DNA of 45,337 nucleotides from Deltaproteobacteria bacterium. GTDB taxonomy: Bacteria; Myxococcota_A; Polyangia; Polyangiales; JADJMO01. The position numbers and the translations under genes were made by a program. Positions 34,201 through 41,280 of the stretch are shown one piece after another (the first letter of the stretch is position 1; every line of letters starts with the position of its first letter). The notes below the pieces were generated by a model. That model worked only from the letters and a program-made list of their open reading frames with translations, ran no database searches and was not told the origin of the DNA. Where the stretch lies: contig JANYDK010000076.1 in assembly GCA_025363655.1 (NCBI GenBank), forward strand, positions 1-45,337, written 5' to 3'.

Positions 34201-34989
34201 GGCGTCGCCGAACACCACGCATCCCGTGGCGGCGTTCAGGTACTCGCTCGCCGAGCCGAGCGCGTCGCCGAGATCGTTGTTCGCGCCCGTCGCCGCCGAA
34301 ATGACGCCGGAGAGATCGCTCGCCATCTCGACCGCGTCGGTGACCGCGCCCGCGGCTCCGACGATGTCGATGCCGGTGGCGCTCCCGAGCAGACCTTCGA
34401 GCGCGCCCGCCGGTGACTCGAAATAATAGAAGATGCCGGCGTCGGCGAGGATGCGTTGGATGAAGTCGAAATCGGTCTCGTCGTATTGGACACAATACGA
34501 GAGGCGCTCGTGATGCTCGAAGATGTTCCAGCGATGGCCGATGCGCCACTCGCGGAGAATCGTGCTCACGATCTGCTTCGCCGTCTTGTCCTGGAAGATG
34601 CGCGAGGTCTTCCGGTCTCTCAGGAGCGAGAGCATCGGCTCGATCTCGAGCGTGAGGAACGCCGCTTGGCCGACCTCGCCGCGCGTCAGCCCGGAGACGA
34701 GCATCGGCTCGCGCGGAGCGACCGATCGCACCATTCCCTTGATGACGCGCGCCGCGCCGTCGGGGGCATGAAGCGTGAGTGTCGCCGATCGACCGAGCAC
34801 GAGCGCTCCCACCATCTCGACGTCTTCGAGCGTGGCGACGTCGACGGTGTACTTGAAGAGCTGCGAGACCTCTTCTTCGCCGCGGAAGGCGACGACGTGC
34901 AGCTCGTGCTGACAGAACGGCCCGGCGGAGAGCTCGTACACTTGGTCGACGGCGAGCTCATCGGAGAAGATCTCGGTGGGATCGGACAT
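31204..34989 (-). CDS. vgrG: VgrG spike protein with hydrophobic insertion and C-terminal LysM extension
   Basis: The product has 1261 residues (usual VgrG about 600-850). The gp27-like base (1-194, resuming after 330) is split by two Ala/Gly-rich insertions. The first is at about 195-329, with runs such as SGAMTALGGAGVLGGAFG; the second is at about 376-441. The gp5-type OB fold is at about 564-665 and the needle repeats (V-D-G/R-V-x-G style) at 740-830. The DUF2345-like region reaches about 960. The tail has a Cys-containing domain, a LysM-like domain (about 1052-1106) and a peptidoglycan-binding-like end (LRNAFLAFQRREHLHVDGLPTRETL). AGAGGTG precedes ATG 34989. Confidence 0.95.
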   Translation of the reverse strand: MSDPTEIFSDELAVDQVYELSAGPFCQHELHVVAFRGEEEVSQLFKYTVDVATLEDVEMVGALVLGRSATLTLHAPDGAARVIKGMVRSVAPREPMLVSGLTRGEVGQAAFLTLEIEPMLSLLRDRKTSRIFQDKTAKQIVSTILREWRIGHRWNIFEHHERLSYCVQYDETDFDFIQRILADAGIFYYFESPAGALEGLLGSATGIDIVGAAGAVTDAVEMASDLSGVISAATGANNDLGDALGSASEYLNAATGCVVFGDAAMSYGLIADGLSAALSLVPGLAGSGAMTALGGAGVLGGAFGVASAGFGQLIDAVGGPAGLAGPPILDFNSNVWGRPGSDQVYRFRLRRQIGTTRVRLRDYDFTHPHCDLVGTSGVSAESALRLGGRLATSALSALSSVGRQTAASARNAGHAVSWASGNRIGRAFAAGVMQEASGILASQRVVYQYAPPVDAQLPDDDRHDQETARRKLQELQRRDTVGTGSSNSRRVYPGLSFTLDGHPEPSLDAGYVVTKMTCEGWNPGLVQRMPKDRAGTAGMEGSVFVDPENRERTPFQNEFECVPLDVVFRPEIPERSVMQVLENAVVVGPENHEIFTDAFGRVKVQFRWDYDNAPNEHSSCWLRVMQSWNGDGFGTQFLPRVGMEVLVSFLQGDVDKPVVIGCLPNQTHPCPVPMPGQATRSGIVTRSTPGSSGYNALLFEDLAGSEEVILRAERDLNVSVGADRDANVLGNDTSYVEGNQTERVIGTLESTVDGDVTTTLRRNRVTTIDGDTRDEVRGSRRTRVTGDVHERIAGALETVVDGAQRNRVGGEVRTHVDGAVRGNFEAEAIAQVRGCSVVTVGHPTHERSLLFHVNGQARAESSKLIEVTSEERVRLRCGESYLEITPDSIVLSSPKVVIDGKTIHTRGDSFEVVTREATSLRGKKVELFAGAARVGVSQEGSAVEIHGDTIDLSRPGQTPASRKARKPKVTKLKVELVLVSHGQPGPAHPAANVRFLVVAPGDDGMQFSGVTDAHGEAVIDIDCACAVSLPDHPVSAWNQRPPACAQSTEAPRYHVIRAGEHLHDIAYHYDVASDDIWNAAQNRELTHRTGVTRDILPPGEALFIPRTAAAPPEPIMIAPGSTSTTLTLRIPTVDVHLELHDGERPVSGEYHAEGGLPERGTISGGNVTLEVPVTRRHVYLSTLDARGNPTARYAIEIGGLDPIDTESGQRQRLAQLGFAAAAELPESLRNAFLAFQRREHLHVDGLPTRETLGRLTSAFGC

Positions 34990-35031
34990 GGCAGCACCTC
35001 TGTTCATGGAGGGAGCCGCGGGCCGGGGCGA

Positions 35032-35069
35032 TTCTTACCGAGGATCGAGCGCAGCGATGACGGTAAGAA
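35032..35069. promoter_or_regulatory. Perfect 9-bp dyad in the VgrG/effector divergent region
   Basis: TTCTTACCG at 35032-35040 and CGGTAAGAA at 35061-35069 form a perfect inverted repeat with a 20-base spacer, midway between the two divergent start codons. A separate perfect 12-bp palindrome GAGGAGCTCCTC lies at 35071-35082. Half-sites 29 bases apart centre to centre (just under three helical turns) suit a dimeric regulator controlling both genes, or a hairpin. No regulator gene is next to it. Confidence 0.5.
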
Positions 35070-35096
35070 CGAGGAGCTCCTCGGCCTCTCCTCGAC

Positions 35097-37991
35097 ATGA
35101 CGATTCGATGGCCTCTGCGCAGCCACTTCGACGAGGCGAACCCGACGCGGCCGAACGATCAGCGCACCGCGAGCGCGGAGTTCGGTGACTTCACCCCGGA
35201 GGTCACGCCGTTCAATCCGCAGTGGACGCACATCCGTGACGATCACCCCGGCGCGGTGGATACGCAGGTTCAGCTGCGTCTCGCCGACGAGCATCGCATT
35301 CGCGAGAGCTACGGCGGCTATCGCGTGACGATCCAAGAGCGCTTCCGTGCTGCACCTCCGGTGCCGGTGGTCGCGCCGGTGTTGCAGGCCGCGGCTCCGG
35401 CGGGCGCGGCACCCGAGGGAGGCGCTGCTCCGCCGCGTGCTCGTCTGCGCGCGGTGCCACCGCCAGCGTCCGATCATCGAGCCTACGAGGTTTGGGAGCT
35501 CGCCTATCCCGGCGACACGCACCTCTGTCCGGATCCGGGGACGTTCATCTACGTCGTCGACATGGATGGGCCGAGCTGGGTCGCCGAGATCGTGGTCGAT
35601 GCTTCCGGTCGATGGTGGCAGCGCGCGATCAGCGGTGACGACCCGCGTCCGCCGACGCCGGAGGGACCGAATCGTTCTTGGCAGGAGTGCGCACTGCAGC
35701 GGCCGAGCCTGCGATCGAGCCTCACCACGCCACGCTTCATTTTGAGTGCATTTCGACTCGATGCGGCTGCGCGCCATTGGCTGACCGCCGATCGCACGCG
35801 CCTCTTGGAGGCCTCCGTCGCGCCGCGGCCGCAAGACGGCAAGGACGTGCCGGTGGTGAGCGTCGCCAATGCGCTCCTCTGGATCGACGCTGCCGTCCAC
35901 CAGTTCGTCGCGCCGACGATCGCGGCGATCCACGAGCACCTCCGTTCGGGCTCGGCGCGTGTCTTCGTCGCCTCGCTCCTCGAGAAGTTGCTCGTCGCCG
36001 GCGAAGTCCACGCCGTTCACAACGTCGAGATCGTCCGCAATCTCCCCGACCATCAGCCGGACACGTTCCTCGGCAATCACGAGCGCATCGAGTTCTTCCT
36101 CCGCCGCCGCGCCGAGGCTGCCAGCGAGTATCTCCAGTGCTGCGTCGATCTGCCCGATTTTCACATGCTGGAGGTGATCGCGCGCGCGCCCGGCCGACCT
36201 CATCAACTGGCGCTGATGCTGAACGCCTGGGCGAACGTGCTCACCTGCACCAATCAGACGCGGACCGGTCAGAGCTTCGCGCGCACCGTGCTCGAGACCG
36301 ACGTGCGTCTCCCGGGAATGGCCGTCGACGAGCCGCCCAGTCGGTTCGATGTGTCGGCCGCCGTCTCGGAGACGTTCTTCAGCATGTACTGCGAGGCGAT
36401 TCCCGGCCTCGTCTCCCTCGATCAGGAGGCGAAGGTGAACCGGCTGTTCGAATCGATCGGCCTCCCTCGACAAACGCGTGCACAGAGCGCGGGGATCCGC
36501 GCGAGGCTCGCGGCTGGCGAGCGGATCCACTCGCACGACGCCGAGCTGCTCGCGCGTGAGGCGCTCACCCCGAGCTCGACCATCATCTACGAAGGATCGG
36601 AGGCAGCGGTCCAGGAGGCCACCCGCCGAATCCGCACCGCGTCCCACGCCAACGCCGATCCCGCCGAAGCGGCGCGCGTCTTCGCCGAACATCGTGAGAC
36701 CGGACCGATGGCTGGTTTGGGCAACACGATCGGCCTCGCTGTCGCCGTCTACGAGTTCGTCGAGAGCGTGAAGGCCGTTCGGGCGACACACAACGGCCGC
36801 GAGGCAGACGAGGCCACGCGCGAGCTGGTCTCCACCTCGAGCAACCTGGTCTCTCGAATCTGTTCGCTCTCCAGCCTCGTCGTCGCCCGGCGGATGGCCG
36901 CCGTCGAGACGGCCCGGGCCGGAATGTTGTGGGAGCTCGGTTGGCTCGGCGAGACCAACGCGGACGTGCTTCAGGTCACGCGCATCGCCGCGCGCGCCGA
37001 AACTGCCGTCTCGGCGACGATCCTCCTTCGTCGTCTCGGGACCGCCGCCGAAGTACTCGAGCACGTCGCCAACGGAGCCTGCCTGATCGGCGCGATCATC
37101 GACACGGCGGATCAATATGGACGATGGAGGAGCACGAGCGGCGCCGGTGACCGAGAAGCCGCCGCCGCGAGCCTCGTCGGCGTCGTCGGTGGCGCGGCCT
37201 CGGTCATTCTCTCGGCGTGCGCGCTCGGCGGCGTCACCCTCGGCCCCTTCGGAGTCGTCGCCGGAGTCGTCGCCGGCACGATGAGCGTCGCCGGCTCCGT
37301 CCTCACCAGCCTCTTCACACGCGGACTCTGGGAACGCTTCGCACACCTCTCGTTCCTCGGCACCGGACACAATGACCGGTCCGTCAGGTGGACCGAGGCC
37401 GGCATCGCCATGCCGACCCGAGACGTCCGCGAAGAGATGCTCGACGCCGTCAATCTCCTCTCGACGTTCAAGCTCAGTCGACGTCTTCCGAGCGCACCCG
37501 ACGGTCCGGTGCCGGTCCCTGCACGGACAGGCGCGCACCGATCGCACCACGTCATCTTCGAAGCCCCCGCGAACCTCGATCCGAAGGCGAAGATCCATTT
37601 CGAAGTCTGCCGCATCGAGGATCAGACGTCGGAGTCTTCGTTCCTCGTCGACGAGTGCACGCCTGATGAATTGCCGTGGCAAGCGCGCGTGCACCGACGC
37701 GAAGATCGCTCGGTCGAACGCGTCGTCGTCTACCTGCCCTTCTCCACCGGACGACCGGACTATGGCTTTCTCGGCAGCAAGTGCGTCGTCCGCGCGTGGC
37801 TGACGCTGCCTCCGCTCTTCGGCATCGCGCGCCTCGAACCCTCGAGCCCCCCGTCACCGCCGCATGTCGCTGCCGCGCAGAGGCGGAAGTGCATTCTCAA
37901 TGTGCTGATCGACGACGAGGTGACGAGCCTGGAGGAGACGGGCGAGCCGGCGATTTTGGAGGCGGACGATTTTCGGGTGTATGCGCCGTGA
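35097..37991 (+). CDS. Putative T6SS effector, membrane-acting type
   Basis: The product has 964 residues and no signal peptide, as expected for T6SS cargo. The N-terminal 130 residues have Pro/Ala-rich spacers, with the block YEVWELAYPGDTHL at about 130-145. The central part is helical. A long hydrophobic Gly/Ala stretch at about 690-742 (segments of 20+ residues) and shorter ones at 542-560 and 660-670 could insert in a membrane. The sequence after it (LFTRGLWERFAHLSFLG) resembles the region that follows the hydrophobic block in VasX-like toxins (weak similarity). The C-terminal 150 residues are beta-rich. Divergent from vgrG; no adjacent immunity gene. No Shine-Dalgarno is evident. Confidence 0.8.
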   Translation: MTIRWPLRSHFDEANPTRPNDQRTASAEFGDFTPEVTPFNPQWTHIRDDHPGAVDTQVQLRLADEHRIRESYGGYRVTIQERFRAAPPVPVVAPVLQAAAPAGAAPEGGAAPPRARLRAVPPPASDHRAYEVWELAYPGDTHLCPDPGTFIYVVDMDGPSWVAEIVVDASGRWWQRAISGDDPRPPTPEGPNRSWQECALQRPSLRSSLTTPRFILSAFRLDAAARHWLTADRTRLLEASVAPRPQDGKDVPVVSVANALLWIDAAVHQFVAPTIAAIHEHLRSGSARVFVASLLEKLLVAGEVHAVHNVEIVRNLPDHQPDTFLGNHERIEFFLRRRAEAASEYLQCCVDLPDFHMLEVIARAPGRPHQLALMLNAWANVLTCTNQTRTGQSFARTVLETDVRLPGMAVDEPPSRFDVSAAVSETFFSMYCEAIPGLVSLDQEAKVNRLFESIGLPRQTRAQSAGIRARLAAGERIHSHDAELLAREALTPSSTIIYEGSEAAVQEATRRIRTASHANADPAEAARVFAEHRETGPMAGLGNTIGLAVAVYEFVESVKAVRATHNGREADEATRELVSTSSNLVSRICSLSSLVVARRMAAVETARAGMLWELGWLGETNADVLQVTRIAARAETAVSATILLRRLGTAAEVLEHVANGACLIGAIIDTADQYGRWRSTSGAGDREAAAASLVGVVGGAASVILSACALGGVTLGPFGVVAGVVAGTMSVAGSVLTSLFTRGLWERFAHLSFLGTGHNDRSVRWTEAGIAMPTRDVREEMLDAVNLLSTFKLSRRLPSAPDGPVPVPARTGAHRSHHVIFEAPANLDPKAKIHFEVCRIEDQTSESSFLVDECTPDELPWQARVHRREDRSVERVVVYLPFSTGRPDYGFLGSKCVVRAWLTLPPLFGIARLEPSSPPSPPHVAAAQRRKCILNVLIDDEVTSLEETGEPAILEADDFRVYAP

Positions 37992-38000
37992 TGGAGGAAT

Positions 38001-38025
38001 TGGCGGAAACGCATGGGAATCGAAC
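38001..38025 (-). other. Candidate attachment-site remnant: 3' end of a tRNA-Sec-like tRNA
   Basis: On the minus strand these 25 bases read as the last part of a tRNA: T loop TTCGATT, T-stem 3' side CCCAT, acceptor 3' side GCGTTTCC, discriminator G, then CCA. An 8-base acceptor strand of this type with GTTCGATTCCC is characteristic of tRNA-Sec (selC), a known integration site. The 5' part is absent: the next bases do not complete the T stem (GTGCG would face CCCAT) and no anticodon arm is found. So it is a duplicated 3' fragment, typical of an att site. It sits 9 bases after the effector stop codon. Confidence 0.65.
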
Positions 38026-38097
38026 GCACGATCGGGGAGCGAGGTGCGTAGCGATGCGGAAATCTCCGTGTCGTCGGAGGCGGGGCGCTCACGTGCG

Positions 38098-38367
38098 GTG
38101 ACGAAGGATCACGCACTTGCACGGTCGCCGGACCACGTTCGGACCGCCTCGGCGCCGGCGAGTGCTGAGCTGTCGAAGGCTCCCCGCGTGAGGCTGCTCG
38201 AGGCGCTCACGGCTGCGATCGCCGAGCTCGCCGGAGCTGGCGACCACGAGGCCGCGCGCATCGCGTACGAGGCCGCCGGAAGGCTCCTCGGGTCGGCATG
38301 TGTGGAGCCTGCCGAAGTGGTGGAGCTCGCCACCCGCCTGCGCTCGAGCTCGCGAGCGGGAAGCTAA
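38098..38367 (+). CDS. Small helical hypothetical protein
   Basis: The product has 89 residues from GTG 38098 (a longer frame from ATG 37981 would cross the tRNA fragment and is unlikely). After a disordered 30-residue N-terminus there is a helical pair: VRLLEALTAAIAELAGAGDHEAARIAYEAAGRLLG, then VEPAEVVELATRLRSS. No family is recognised, though short proteins with this style of helix pair are frequent in myxobacteria. It converges with, and overlaps by 4 bases, the collagen-like lipoprotein gene. Confidence 0.5.
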   Translation: MTKDHALARSPDHVRTASAPASAELSKAPRVRLLEALTAAIAELAGAGDHEAARIAYEAAGRLLGSACVEPAEVVELATRLRSSSRAGS

Positions 38368-39017
38368 GGGACCAGCTCCGGGTGCAGCGGAGGTGCGTAC
38401 GACGCCGGGCGCGCGATCGGCACGGCAGGTGCCGTCAACGCGAGGTCGAGGTAGGGGTGTGTCTCGGTGCTGGTGTAGCAACTGCCATCCGAGCCTCGAG
38501 CGGAGTGCGTGGTTCGAGTCGCGAGGACGAACGAATCGGGCAGTGCGCGAAGAGTTGGATCGCCGCCAACTACGAAGACGAAGCGCGCTGCGACAACGGG
38601 CGGTACGAACCCTGGCCCACTACAGTCCGTCGACTCGAAATAGGCCCCGACCGTCTGAGCGTTCCATGTCCCGTCCCAGTTCACGCCGTGAACGAAGCCA
38701 GCTGAATCGAAGACGCCGGCGGTAAGCGCCGCGCCGCCGAGCCCCTCGTAGACGGGGACGACGACTCCCTTTGCGTCCTTCCATACGACGCGCCGACCGG
38801 TGTCGCTCGGTCCGGTACAGCTAGCGTCGCAGGTGGCCGGTGGTCCAGCCTCGCCAGGCGCGCCCGGTGATCCCGGCTCACCAGGCGGCCCCGGCGGGCC
38901 GACCTCTCCAGCGGGCCCGACCGAACCTTGCGAACCGGCCTCGCCAGACGCGCCTTCCTTGCCGGTGCACGCCGCTACGAGGACAGCAAGCACGCTGAAA
39001 ACGAGAGCCAATCGCAT
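38364..39017 (-). CDS. Lipoprotein with collagen-like Gly-x-y repeats
   Basis: The product has 217 residues. The leader ends in a lipobox-like VAACTG (Cys17). Residues 19-60 are about 14 Gly-x-y triplets (with GPPGPPGEPGSPGAPGEAGPP-style runs), a collagen-like stalk. A globular C-terminal domain with several cysteines (CDASCTG, STDCSGPGF, DGSCYTSTETHPYLDL) follows. It is probably exposed on the cell surface as a stalked lipoprotein. It is the first clear gene inside the presumed mobile element, as cargo. Start ATG 39017. Confidence 0.87.
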   Translation of the reverse strand: MRLALVFSVLAVLVAACTGKEGASGEAGSQGSVGPAGEVGPPGPPGEPGSPGAPGEAGPPATCDASCTGPSDTGRRVVWKDAKGVVVPVYEGLGGAALTAGVFDSAGFVHGVNWDGTWNAQTVGAYFESTDCSGPGFVPPVVAARFVFVVGGDPTLRALPDSFVLATRTTHSARGSDGSCYTSTETHPYLDLALTAPAVPIARPASYAPPLHPELVP

Positions 39018-39141
39018 CCGAACCTCCGCGCCCGAGCCTATCGCGAACGTGAGCCGCAGGCGTACGGTCGACGGCCCCTCCCCGCGGGGGCCAGACCTGG
39101 CAAGCCGGCCTCGCCCGTAGCGGTGGATCGTTCACGGGGCT

Positions 39142-39729
39142 ATGGTTCAGGCGTTGGCAGCAGACACCGCCGAGAAGAAGCGACGCCTGATGGAGGCGGC
39201 CATGGCCGTGCTCGACGGTTGCCCTGCGCGCTCCATGAACATCACCAATCTGAACAAGGCGTTGTTCTACCTCGACCTGTTCGAGCTTCGCGACGCTGGC
39301 AAAACGGCAACAGAGGCCACGTACATCGCGTTGGCCCAAGGTCCCGTCGTGGCGAAGTACGACAAGAGGCTGGTGAAGCCGCTTGTTGACGCTGGTCTCG
39401 TAGTTCAGGACCAGCGAGGCGACGCGAAGCCACTTGTTGCGAAGGCCGAGCTCGATCGCTTCGAGTTCCTGGACGAACGCGTTCGAAAGCTAGCGGCAAA
39501 CATCGGTCGCGCCGTGGCCTCACGAACCGCGGCGTTCATCTCGGAACGTTCGCACGAAAATCCCGGTTGGAAGGTCGCGTTCGCGGATGGTGTTCCGCGT
39601 CCGATCGACTTGCATCTCGCTCTGCAAGAGATGGTCGACGTCGATCCCTGGCTAGAAGAAGACGACGACGATACCGCGGCGGCCTTCGCTCGGGCCGACC
39701 GAGCTGATGATGAGGGCTTGCGCTGGTGA
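39142..39729 (+). CDS. Panacea-domain (DUF4065/SocA-like) protein, probable antitoxin
   Basis: The product has 195 residues. The Panacea pattern is visible: INITNLNKALFYLDLFELRDAGK, then TYIALAQGPVVAKYDKRLVKPLVDAGLVV, and later SERSHENPGWKVAF. Panacea is a widespread antitoxin domain found with many unrelated toxins; SocA of Caulobacter is an example. The GTG of the next gene overlaps its stop (GTGA), a typical toxin-antitoxin pairing. Third-position GC is lower here than in the left 37 kb, consistent with a transferred element. Confidence 0.85.
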   Translation: MVQALAADTAEKKRRLMEAAMAVLDGCPARSMNITNLNKALFYLDLFELRDAGKTATEATYIALAQGPVVAKYDKRLVKPLVDAGLVVQDQRGDAKPLVAKAELDRFEFLDERVRKLAANIGRAVASRTAAFISERSHENPGWKVAFADGVPRPIDLHLALQEMVDVDPWLEEDDDDTAAAFARADRADDEGLRW

Positions 39730-40151
39730 ACGACTTCGTGTCGAAGCAACCTCACGCGCCTGTAGTGCCCGGGGAAGTCTGCTGGGTACTACTGACGGAA
39801 GCGGCGCAGGCATTCGCTCCGTTGCGTGATCGCATGGGCGAGGAGACGTACCAAGCGAGCAAGAAGGCACTGCAGGAGCATCTCTGCCGATACTTCAGCG
39901 CCTCCAAGTGCGCGACCGCTGGCCTGCAAATCAATCCGATGGGCGGCACCGATGGCGGCGGAAAGTGCTTCAAGGTGCGGTGGGCAATGCCTGGGTGCGG
40001 CAAGAGCGGCGGCCTTCGCATCGCGGTCGTCGCGTACTGCGACGATCGACGCGTCGTTGTCTGCGACGCCTGGGAGCGACAGACAGATCCCACGAGCGGC
40101 GAGTTCGCCGCCGCATTCGAATCCGCGTCGAAGTTGCGTCGCGAGAAGTGA
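39726..40151 (+). CDS. Candidate toxin partner of the Panacea protein
   Basis: The product has 141 residues from GTG 39726, which overlaps the antitoxin stop. The C-terminal half reads FKVRWAMPGCGKSGGLRIAVVAYCDDRRVVVCDAWER, reminiscent of RelE/HigB-type toxins (K-S-GG-x-R-I followed by a strand pair), although the family's catalytic residues cannot be aligned by eye. No signal peptide and no membrane segment. Toxin identity is inferred mainly from gene order. Confidence 0.6.
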   Translation: MNDFVSKQPHAPVVPGEVCWVLLTEAAQAFAPLRDRMGEETYQASKKALQEHLCRYFSASKCATAGLQINPMGGTDGGGKCFKVRWAMPGCGKSGGLRIAVVAYCDDRRVVVCDAWERQTDPTSGEFAAAFESASKLRREK

Positions 40152-40160
40152 CCGAGGCGT

Positions 40161-40991
40161 GTGGCTCGCGTGTCTCTCGTCGCGGCGCTAGGCTCGAAGA
40201 GAAGCGCCCCGCGGCTGCAACCGACGAGGCGCGGAGAGGACACGCTGCACGTGGCCCCGAGCACGAACGGTACGCGCGAAGCGAGAAAGAGCAAGGCGAC
40301 GAACGCGCCGCACGAGACGTCGTCGGCGAGTGCCTGGGGTGATCCGCGCTTCGTGCGTGACCTCGAGCAGCTCACGACCGAGCTCGCCGACCTCCGCGCT
40401 CGCGCTGACGGCGCTCCGATCGAGCGCGATGGTGGCTCCGCTGCCGATGATGCGGCATGGCTAGCCGCACGCACCAAGGAACGGAGGGCTGACCCACACA
40501 GCCTCACGCGAGAGCGCGCCGAGGACCTTGCGCGCGCGCTGCAGCGAATCGCGACTGCGACCGAAATTAGACCCGAAGACGCCGCCTTCGTCAGCGACGC
40601 GTGGAAAAGCTATCGAGGCGGCATCACGATAGATGGCTGGGCCGATGTCTATCGCCTCCTAGGCTCACTTGTTCCCGACCCGACGCAGGCAACCCCATTT
40701 CGTGTCGACGAGATCGCGGGTGCGCTTGCGAGCGCGTGGCTGTACCACTGCGGCGCAAGGTCCGCCGACGTGCACGCTCCACTATCCGAATGGAAGGCGG
40801 CAGCGGTTGCCTGGCGAGATCGAGCCGCACGTGAGACGAAGCGACAGAGCACGCGCGGACGGCTGCCGGCGGCGAACGGCGAGGAGTGGACCGCGTCGTT
40901 TCGTCGACTGTGCGCGGCCCTCGAAGTCGATCTGCCGACGAACTGGGTGAAGATGTCGAGCGTTATGCGCGGGAAGAACCGCCGCAAATAA
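40161..40991 (+). CDS. Hypothetical protein of the mobile element
   Basis: The product has 276 residues from GTG 40161, preceded by GAGG. The N-terminal 60 residues are basic and low complexity. The rest is helical with many Arg, Ala and Asp (RFVRDLEQLTTELADLRARAD, ERAEDLARALQRIATATEI, VDEIAGALASAWLYHCGARSADVHAPLSEWKAAAVAWRDRAARETKRQ). The protein has no recognised domain. It lies 9 bases after the toxin candidate and may be coexpressed with it. Confidence 0.6.
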   Translation: MARVSLVAALGSKRSAPRLQPTRRGEDTLHVAPSTNGTREARKSKATNAPHETSSASAWGDPRFVRDLEQLTTELADLRARADGAPIERDGGSAADDAAWLAARTKERRADPHSLTRERAEDLARALQRIATATEIRPEDAAFVSDAWKSYRGGITIDGWADVYRLLGSLVPDPTQATPFRVDEIAGALASAWLYHCGARSADVHAPLSEWKAAAVAWRDRAARETKRQSTRGRLPAANGEEWTASFRRLCAALEVDLPTNWVKMSSVMRGKNRRK

Positions 40992-41010
40992 TTCCATTGC
41001 GCGAATGGAA
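40992..41010. promoter_or_regulatory. 19-bp palindrome (operator-like) before the small HTH gene
   Basis: TTCCATTGCGCGAATGGAA has perfect 7-bp arms (TTCCATT/AATGGAA) around GCGCG. It lies directly after the upstream stop codon and 35 bases before the ATG of the 71-residue HTH-like gene. This is the size and position expected of a phage or TA repressor operator. It could also be the stem of a weak terminator, but no T-run follows. Confidence 0.5.
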
Positions 41011-41045
41011 ATGAGGCGGCGCGCGGCGTCTGGCACCTTCGCGGC

Positions 41046-41261
41046 ATGTCGTCAGCCGCTATCGCTCTCGCCCCCGCCATCGTCGACCGCGTGCGCCAGC
41101 AGGTTGCTCGCGACGGCGTAGCCGTCACCGCAAAGTCTCTCGGTGTCGATCGTAGCGTCGTGACGCGTGTCTGCGCCGCACTCCCGGTGCGCCGCGGAAC
41201 CGTCGCCCTCCTGACCCAGACGTTGGCCGCGGACATGGCGCCGACGGGCGATCGCATTTGA
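41046..41261 (+). CDS. Small helix-turn-helix-like protein
   Basis: The product has 71 residues. The middle (VARDGVAVTAKSLGVDRSVVTRVCAAL) fits a helix-turn-helix with the recognition helix SVVTRVCAAL. It resembles small phage-encoded DNA-binding proteins. The 19-bp palindrome upstream is a natural binding-site candidate. First gene of a plus-strand run of small genes reaching the replication protein. Confidence 0.65.
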   Translation: MSSAAIALAPAIVDRVRQQVARDGVAVTAKSLGVDRSVVTRVCAALPVRRGTVALLTQTLAADMAPTGDRI

Positions 41262-41280
41262 GAGACGCGAACGGCGCCGG

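Noticed and set aside
37981-38097. Upstream extension of the 89-residue gene to ATG 37981
   Set aside because: It would translate the tRNA remnant and start within the effector's last codons.
41030-41045. TGGCACCTTCGCGGC as a sigma-54 -24/-12 promoter
   Set aside because: The GG-N10-GC spacing fits, but the start codon follows directly, leaving no room for a transcript start.
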